From Plumapathes pennacea (lineage: Eukaryota; Cnidaria; Anthozoa; Antipatharia; Myriopathidae), in assembly GCA_964036295.1 (NCBI GenBank), contig OZ038462.1:23214863-23278862 (forward strand): 64,000 bases of DNA, in the 5' to 3' direction. Both the position numbers and the translations under genes were made by a program. Positions 58,021 through 64,000 of the stretch are shown here, piece by piece. How positions within the stretch are numbered: the stretch's first letter is position 1; each line of letters begins with the position of its first letter. A model generated the notes under the pieces. That model did not search any database. It was given only the letters and a program-made list of their open reading frames with translations, and was not told where the DNA came from.

Positions 58021-58911
58021 ATGCTTCCCTTGTGGTACTTAATTCTTGGCGCTTTCATTTCTGTAATAACTCTTGCTGGCAACGGAATTGTTATCTTCCT
58101 AATTGCCACACAACGTCGACTTCACAATCCAACAAACTGGTTCATCTTGTCGCTCGCTTTTGCAGATTTTTCTGTTGGAGCCAGTTCTCTTTTGACAGAA
58201 TACTTGTATGAAGTATTCTCGTTCGGATACAATCTATGGTTAAGTGTTGTATCGTTCCTTAACACCGCATCAGCAACCAACCTCTGTCTTATGACGCTCG
58301 ATCGCTACATTTTCATCACCAAACCTTCCAGGTACATCACTTTCATGACCACAAGGCGAGCTATCTTCCTGATATTCAGCGTTTGGGTGGCTTCATTTTT
58401 GTGGCACTTTCTCTTTTACCTGATCTGCAGCATACTGCCTTCGTCACTACGTAACTGCACAGAAAACTTCACGATTTTAGACTGCGTCGTCTTTGAAGCG
58501 CTTCCCATGATCATATTAATATTTGCTACTGGACATATTCTCTACATCTTTCGACAAAGATCACGTCAAGTGGCACTACTAATGGCACAGCTGCGTTTTA
58601 ACCAAAGAACTGAAGACAACAGAGAAATTTCCACTCAAAGGGAAAGAAAATCAGCAATGACGATCGTCGGAATTGCGTGTACAGTCTTCACCGTCTGTTC
58701 CTTGTTTGAACTAGTTTATACAGTCGTCTTCCAGTCCACCGGGAAAACGAGTAATCGACAGTATTATACCCACACCTACACCCTGAAACTGCTTTACAAT
58801 GTAAATTCAGCCATCAATCCCATTGTGTATGCTCTATTTAAGAGAGACATCAAGGAAAGCTTGAAACAACTGTGTTGTTGCAGGAGAGAAATTGTTGATG
58901 AACACTCTTGA
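58021..58911 (+). CDS. rhodopsin-class GPCR 4
   Basis: Intronless, 296 residues from MLPLWYLILGAFISVITLAG, nearly identical to receptor 2 up to TM2 and again from TM4 on. GN, D(TM2, in LSLAFADF), LDRYIFITKP, W(TM4), NPIVYALF and helix 8 RDIKESLKQLCCC are kept; the TM3 disulfide Cys and TM6 CWxP are absent (FTVCSLFE). Differences among receptors 2-4 cluster around TM2-TM3 (for example SSLLTEYLYEVFSFGYNLWL) and the third extracellular loop (SNRQYYTHTYTL), which would fit diversification of the ligand side; this needs a formal test. Start chosen as in the paralogs. Confidence 0.92.
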   Translation: MLPLWYLILGAFISVITLAGNGIVIFLIATQRRLHNPTNWFILSLAFADFSVGASSLLTEYLYEVFSFGYNLWLSVVSFLNTASATNLCLMTLDRYIFITKPSRYITFMTTRRAIFLIFSVWVASFLWHFLFYLICSILPSSLRNCTENFTILDCVVFEALPMIILIFATGHILYIFRQRSRQVALLMAQLRFNQRTEDNREISTQRERKSAMTIVGIACTVFTVCSLFELVYTVVFQSTGKTSNRQYYTHTYTLKLLYNVNSAINPIVYALFKRDIKESLKQLCCCRREIVDEHS

Positions 58912-58954
58912 ATTATCTTGAAGAGCAACATCAAAAAAGTTCGAAAGTGCTTTA

Positions 58955-59165
58955 CGTTGTAAATTCAGCCACTAATCTCGTTCTATACGCTCTATTTAAA
59001 AGAAACACCAAGGAAAGCTAAAAAAACTGTGTTGTTGTAGGAGAGGAACTGCTGATCAACACTCTGAATTATATTGAAGAGCAATATCGAGAAATGTTTA
59101 AAATTGCTTTACGTTCTAAATTAATCCCGTTGTGTGCGCTCTATAGAGAGACATCAGGTCGCTTC
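58955..59165 (+). pseudogene. TM7/helix-8 coding fragments after receptor 4
   Basis: About 58955-59075 (GTTGTAAATTCAGCCACTAATCTCGTTCTATACGCTC.., then the helix 8 Cys region and a stop) and about 59100-59165 (short TM7 part). A third piece, AAGCTTGAGAAAATTGTCTTG, lies at 59774-59830 beyond a hairpin element. Confidence 0.7.
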
Positions 59166-59337
59166 GTTTTTCCATAAAGTCCCGCTTATTTATCTTCTAG
59201 GAGGAAGCCTAACTTTCATAAGCTTTTCTAGTTTCTATTAGCCTTGCTCGCCACTAGCTTAACAACATGATGTAAATATTGTTTTGTTATGGTATTCAGT
59301 CCATCCTGGATCACAGTTTTGTAAATGTTCTATAAAT

Positions 59338-59702
59338 AGAGATTACTTCATGGAAAGTGCGCGCGTACGGTTTTTATTCACGAGTTGTGAAGTATCATAA
59401 AACGAACGAGCGAGGCTTTGCGAGCGAGTGAGTTTTATGATACGAAACAACGAGTGAATAAAAACTGTACAAAGCACTTTCCATGATGTTTTCTGTTTAT
59501 TATATACATACTGAGACATTTATGATGGGACCGGGAAACCCTTTAAAAGTAGTGAAAAATCGTCGTTCGCAGCTTGTGATTGGACGAACGATTTTTTTCA
59601 CGTGTGAAAAGCGTCGTTCGCGGCCTCTCATTGGCTAGAACTCATTTGCGTACGAAATTTTATAATATGGCTTTTTCGTGAGTATGTCTCAGTATGTATA
59701 TA
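59338..59702. mobile_element. 365 bp double-hairpin insertion in unit C
   Basis: Unit B has the empty site CTATAAATATTCATC (55412). In unit C an insertion is flanked by ATAAAT on both sides. It consists of two separate inverted repeats: CATGGAAAGTGC.. / ..GCACTTTCCATG (59352-59488) and TATATACATACTGAGACAT / ATGTCTCAGTATGTATATA (59502-59702). The two ends of the whole insertion are not inverted copies of each other. Confidence 0.75.
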
Positions 59703-59830
59703 ATAAATATTCATCCGTAATTGTGGTAAATAAAATAAGAAAAAAAACAACAAACAAACAAAAAAAAAAAAAAAGCTTGAGAAAATTGTCTTGTTGCATA
59801 AGAAGAACTGCTGATCTACACTTTAAGTTA

Positions 59831-61500
59831 TAGTCAAGAGCAATACCAAGAGAAGATCCAAAACTGTTTTTCTACAGGCGAGGAACACCTGACGAAACTC
59901 TTGAAGGTAACACAGCCAATAAGAGCTGTACATAAGAGCTTCTCAGGACATTTTAATTCTTGATCAAGTATTTTCTAATATGATGTACACCTCAGAACTA
60001 GACAATAAAGTATGCTACACACTTCGTCTACTTTAATACAAGAAGAAATCAATTTCAAATACATGAAAGTAAAAATTTGAGAAGCTCCAGTTGGATCATT
60101 CCTTATTCAACAATGTGCAATTTTGGTCATCTTTAACTGCTTAGTTTAACAATCAACGTTACGTTTATGAAGTAGCTTTCCTACAACATATTACGTCTTC
60201 AGGGCTATTTCTTTGGCCTTTTTGAGCAAGAAACTCCGGTAAAAAAGTAGAAAGCCAATTTGCATTTCATACCAGCTGCATGTGCACTTAGGCGTCTTCT
60301 AACAGTTCATATAATAAAATTTGGCTTGACTTCGAACCACGGCTTTAGATATTTGATCTGTATACAATGATGCGAGCAAATAAACACGCTTTTACAAAAT
60401 AAGTCAGAATGGACCACAAAAACATGTTTAAGAGCAAAAAAGAGTTCAATACTGAACATAAAGCCCTGGCCAAACGAGGTGCAAGTCAACGCAAGTCGAT
60501 GCAAGTTTTCAAACTTGCGCGGACTTGCGTTTCGTTTGGCCACCAACTTGCACGGAATTGCAGTGACTTGCATGGAATTTGAACATGTTCAAATTTTCAT
60601 GCAAGTCGACGCAAGTTTTTCACCTAAAACAGCGAAGAGTGCGTTAGCAAAGGCAAGTCTAAATTTAAAAAATCAAAAGTAAAAGCCTCCTCATTAAGTT
60701 CCAGCTCAAGAGAGACTTTTCACTCGGTTTCTGACTCAGAACCGTCTAAAAAAGAAAAATTTTTTACAAAACTTGCATGAGCTTACATCGACTTGCGTCT
60801 CGTTTGGCCACCTTTTGCAAGTTGATGCAAATATTTTTGTCATGTCGAACTTGCATCGACTTGCATCTCGTTTGGCCAGGGCTTAATATTCAGATCTTGT
60901 TGACTGAAAACTGAGCGTGTCATTGAGTTAACCAAAAGGTTTTCATAACGGAACTTTCTGTTTAAGAGAACGTACCATTTGGTAATGTTCCATTATAAAA
61001 TAGATCAAAGCAGCAAGGCAGTTGCAAGCTCGCGAGTTTGTGAAAATTACTTTTGCGAGAGTAGGTATTAGAACTGGCTTAAGGTCATATTTTATAATTT
61101 GCTCAACTTTAATATGTGGCAGTTCGCCGAATCCGTTTCCGCGGACCTTCACTTTTCACTGAACCGCGTATTTGAATAAGTGTTACTTTTAAAAACTCTC
61201 CATTTACAAGGCGGCAGTGGTTGAAAATTATAAAACTTAGTGTGACACTCGAAATGAGAGAATTAGAATAATCTCCAAAACACTGCGGCAACTGATCATT
61301 TAGAAGTCTGAACCGTGACGAGACGTCCCAAGCCGGCAAAGAAAAAAGGTCTATCCGTGACTTCTTCGACACCTACATATTTATCAGAGACCATGATACT
61401 CCAGCCTGGGATGCCTCCAAACTAAATACGAGCGTAAAGAAAACTATGGCTTTCTTCTTTTGGCTGAGTTTTAAGTTGAATATATCTAAGTGAAATATGA
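59831..61500. repeat. conserved tail of unit C
   Basis: Matches the tails of units A and B apart from the MITE at 60462-60883. No intact gene recognised. Confidence 0.6.
60462..60883. mobile_element. MITE, 422 bp, TAA target duplication (Harbinger-like)
   Basis: Ends AGCCCTGGCCAAACGAGGTG and complement CTCGTTTGGCCAGGGCT, TAA on both sides. Empty site in unit B: TGAACATAATATTCAG. GCAAGTCGATGCAAGTT-type motifs are repeated inside, and a second internal TTGCGTTTCGTTTGGCCACC / TTGCGTCTCGTTTGGCCACC pair suggests subterminal duplication. Confidence 0.85.
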
Positions 61501-62190
61501 TACACTTGTTGACATGTACTTGCGGTTTTGGTTAATCGTATTCTCTTTCGAATTCTCCTTCCAGTTGTGTACAGTTTTCTTTTTTAATGCTGGAGAAAAT
61601 TAAGCGAAGCAAAGCAAATGTAATCAAACGATAGAAATATTTCGACAAGCTGAAGTCGCTCCGGGCTGTCACGGGTTTTTAAACTAGGACTTCCGCTTCT
61701 CAAACAATCGATAATTTACCAAAACCTCGGTAATAATGGTTCTGGCAATTAATTTCGCAACAACTACGACGACTTGTTGTTTTTGAACTCCGTTATTACG
61801 ACACACCTTATTATTAGTCATGACCAAATTTGGAAAATCGCAGCTACTTTATTTGGAAATCCATTGTTGACAACAGAGGGAGGGAAAGAGCAGAGTGATT
61901 ACAATACCTCGCAAATCGATTCTCGATTCGCGAGCTAAAAACAAAAATTCAAAATAAATTTACGATAACAACAATAATTATAATAATAAACTACATGGTC
62001 CTATGTATGTTATATAGATTTATGAGCAGAGAGGGAATGAAAGAGAAACAGAGCAGAGATTGAGACTAAAGCGGAGAAAGTAGCCTGCGACAACAGATGG
62101 ATTTTCTACTTGTGATGCTGCTTTAGTATTTTCCAGCCTCGCAAAGTAACAGGCGGGAAATCCGTCTGTTTTCGCAGGATCCAGAGGCAG
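61501..62190. repeat. right block of unit C
   Basis: Matches 51082-51730: TTGACATGTACTTGCGGTTTTGG through CTGTTTTCGCAGGATCC. No gene. Confidence 0.7.
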
Positions 62191-62871
62191 AGGCAAGCGT
62201 TAAACCAGTAATCCTACTAAAATTCTCTTGTATGGGGCTACACACTCACTAAATATCAGTTACTTACGTGTTTTTTAATGAGTTCGCTGATGTATGTAAG
62301 CTCCGAACCTTCGATGTACTTGACCACTTCATCAACCGTCTAGGTTTTGGGTAGAGATGTCGAGGAAACTTGAGGAGAGCTGATATCTAAGGATGGGAAG
62401 AAATTGCAAGACGTCGGTTTACTCATCCGACGAGGTACAAATAAGCGTCAGAGTAAAAAGCAAAAAATATGCCTTCCACTGAGGAGTACGACGTGTTCAT
62501 AACGCAGCGGGGGGGGGGGGGGGGGGGGGGGGTGACTAAAAAAAATGTATACCTTACTTCAGACTTGACTCCAAAATTTATACCCTATTTAAGACCTTTT
62601 TCAGATATTTTTTCTTTTGCAACGATTTCCGCCCTGTGTTTTCTGCCATTTGCCTTGCATTGTCCGCGACGACACAGTTCTGTGAAAATTATACCTATCC
62701 CAGACTAAAAAGACAGCCCCATTTAAGACCAAAAAGGCAAAATCTATAACCTAATTCAGAACAAAAATGCTTGAAAATAATACCCCTTGGAGCAGCACAT
62801 ACCTATATGGCTTATATAATGGGACCCCCGGGGCCCTCAAAACCCAATGCAAACTAAAACATAAGAATTCT
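62191..62871. other. no gene recognised; dispersed repeat copy 2 and poly-G
   Basis: A 24 bp G run at 62509-62532 and the dispersed repeat (TACCCTATTTAAGACC, ACAAAAATGCTTGAAAAT, GCACATACCTATATGGCTTA) at about 62560-62820, shared with 33950-34150. Confidence 0.6.
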
Positions 62872-63092
62872 CTCTTTCACTCCCAAGGTCAAAATGCCGG
62901 TTCTCCCAATCAAATCAAGAAGAAAATGTACGAGTGACAAAGTGAGAATTGATAGTTTGACCAGCTTTCATCTGAGCAAGTTATCAAAAGCCAAGTTCTC
63001 CTTACTGTGTCACATATTTCTGGTGAGAAGCTTCAAAAGAAAATTGAAGTTGATCACTCTTCAAGAGTTCCCAAGACTTGGGAGTGAATGGG
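62872..63092 (+). mobile_element. piggyBac-like MITE, copy 5
   Basis: TCTCTTTCACTCCCAAGGTC at the left, GACTTGGGAGTGAATGGG at the right, same interior as copy 1. The TTAA flanks are not preserved. Confidence 0.6.
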
Positions 63093-63111
63093 ATAAAGAG
63101 CTTAGCATTAC

Positions 63112-63249
63112 CATCATCATCAATAGTAATTTTTGACACTCTCTTGCTTGGTCGACCACTGGAGGCTGAACTGTGTTGCCGATTTGAGCCTGTTCGTCCT
63201 GTTGTAGTCGCATTAGCTGCAGATGAAGTGCCAGAACTGCGACGTGGTT
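63112..63249 (-). CDS. possible exon, no family recognised
   Basis: Acceptor CATCTTGCAG and a weaker donor GATG|GTAATG bracket 138 bp. Two minus frames are open across it: one Ser/Thr-rich (RRSSGTSSAANATTTGRTGS, then SKRVSKITIDDDG) and one Leu/Gln-rich (NHVAVLALHLQLMRLQQDEQ). The true frame cannot be decided. Confidence 0.25.
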
Positions 63250-63797
63250 CTGCAAGATGAGAGTAAGATGTTGGGATGACATTGTGTCTTACACGTACAA
63301 CATCAACGTGTGACAAGGGAAACTTATACTAGACTGCGAGCAGTAACCTCCTCTTTTCTCGTTTCCTTTTTTCCTCGTTTACAGGGATTGATATTTATGC
63401 AGGAAACACTATCATCTTAGAAATTACTTGGGAATTCCCAGAATTCAGAGAGAATCAAGGCAGTAGTGGAAGCTTGTTTTTGCACAAATGTTTAGAAGAC
63501 AATTTGTTTTCATTTGAAAACGCATCCATTTTCGGAAGTCTCAACTTTGGGAACCGTATTTAAAAACCTTCGTTTTCAAAAACCTCCGGTTTTCAAGTCA
63601 TCGTTTTAGCGAGGACGAAAAGCAAAAACGTATAAAAAAGTATGCGTTTACAAACGAAAAACGGATTAGTGTGGACGTAGTTTTAGTGTGGACGGGAGGG
63701 GCCTAAACGAAGAAAAAATAAGATGGGTTTTCAAACGAAAACGCAAACGTGTGGGCAGAGGCCTAAAATGCAACACATTTGTCTGTAGAACACTTAC

Positions 63798-64000
63798 TTG
63801 GATCGGAGGTCTTGCCGGGCTGCTTTTCACTATATTTCTGGCATTCTCCCACCATCTTCTAGCCACAGCACAAGTTTTCACAACACTTGAAGCTATCTGA
63901 GAAGCGCTCCAGAACTCTCCAAAAAATGGCCACGCGGTCGACGTCTGCCACGTCTGCCGGCCACAATTTGCCAAGATCTTGGTCTTTCCGTGGCCTGTCT
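63798..64000 (-). CDS. possible exon at the right edge
   Basis: A minus frame open to the window edge, containing SQIASSVVKTCAVARRWWEN and ending PARPPIQ before a strong donor CAA|GTAAGT (63798). Nothing recognised. On the other strand an ATG at 63926 opens a frame to the edge (MATRSTSATSAGHNLPRSWS); at most one is real. Confidence 0.25.

Larger units (their letters stand above)
56930..62190 (+). repeat. receptor segmental duplication, unit C
   Basis: Same order as units A and B: TACCGTG MITE, receptor 4, C-terminal fragments, tail, right block. Later insertions unique to it: MITE 57035-57266, hairpin element 59338-59702, MITE 60462-60883. Confidence 0.8.

Overview
The window looks like nuclear DNA from a cnidarian, most likely a stony coral or close anthozoan. 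It is AT-rich, has introns with GT..AG borders, long simple repeats and many small DNA transposons. It also carries animal gene families that fit this group: an NAD(P)H glutamate synthase (kept in cnidarians, absent from vertebrates), an ANKRD66-type ankyrin protein, Scm-type MBT and SAM exons, and a tandem cluster of intronless rhodopsin-class receptors. There is no bacterial gene organisation. The species call is inference.

Layout. 1-1121 (minus): 3' part of a Scm-like MBT-repeat gene. 2269-4119 (plus): a broken gag-like zinc-knuckle retroelement gene whose intron holds a ~204 bp minisatellite. 4910-6587 (minus): four phase-matched exons of glutamate synthase, cut off by a Helitron fragment. 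7276-8229: a Helitron. 9882-17103: a large inverted duplication. 17370-18225 and 33624-35254 (minus): exons of unrecognised genes, partly cysteine-rich, possibly one gene. 18298-32672: a tandem array of ~1.29 kb units, each with a tRNA-like (SINE-like) head and a (TA)n tract, interrupted by a 2.2 kb insertion and a second Helitron. 35706-36573: a foldback element. 37550-38825 (plus): a complete three-exon ANKRD66-like gene. 40256-40414 (minus): a lone Scm-type SAM exon.

41119-62190 is a receptor cluster. It holds four single-exon GPCRs on the plus strand. The last three sit in segmental duplication units of about 5-6.6 kb, each followed by small extra copies of the receptor's own TM7/helix-8 coding end. 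The units carry different later insertions (a Helitron, MITEs, hairpin elements). The units without an insertion serve as paralogous empty sites, which lets insertion borders and target duplications be read directly.

The most notable system is a short non-autonomous Helitron family (5'-TC...CTAG-3', two of three copies clearly inserted between A and T). Each long copy encodes a basic protein of ~23-residue repeats resembling the STPR DNA-binding repeat. Three full copies (7276-8229, 30829-32325, 49631-51081) and two remnants (1841-2071, 4595-4909) are present. The second is the receptor cluster itself: receptors with almost no N-terminus, without the TM3 disulfide cysteine and without the TM6 CWxP motif, but with intact GN, D(TM2), DRY/ERY and NPxxY.
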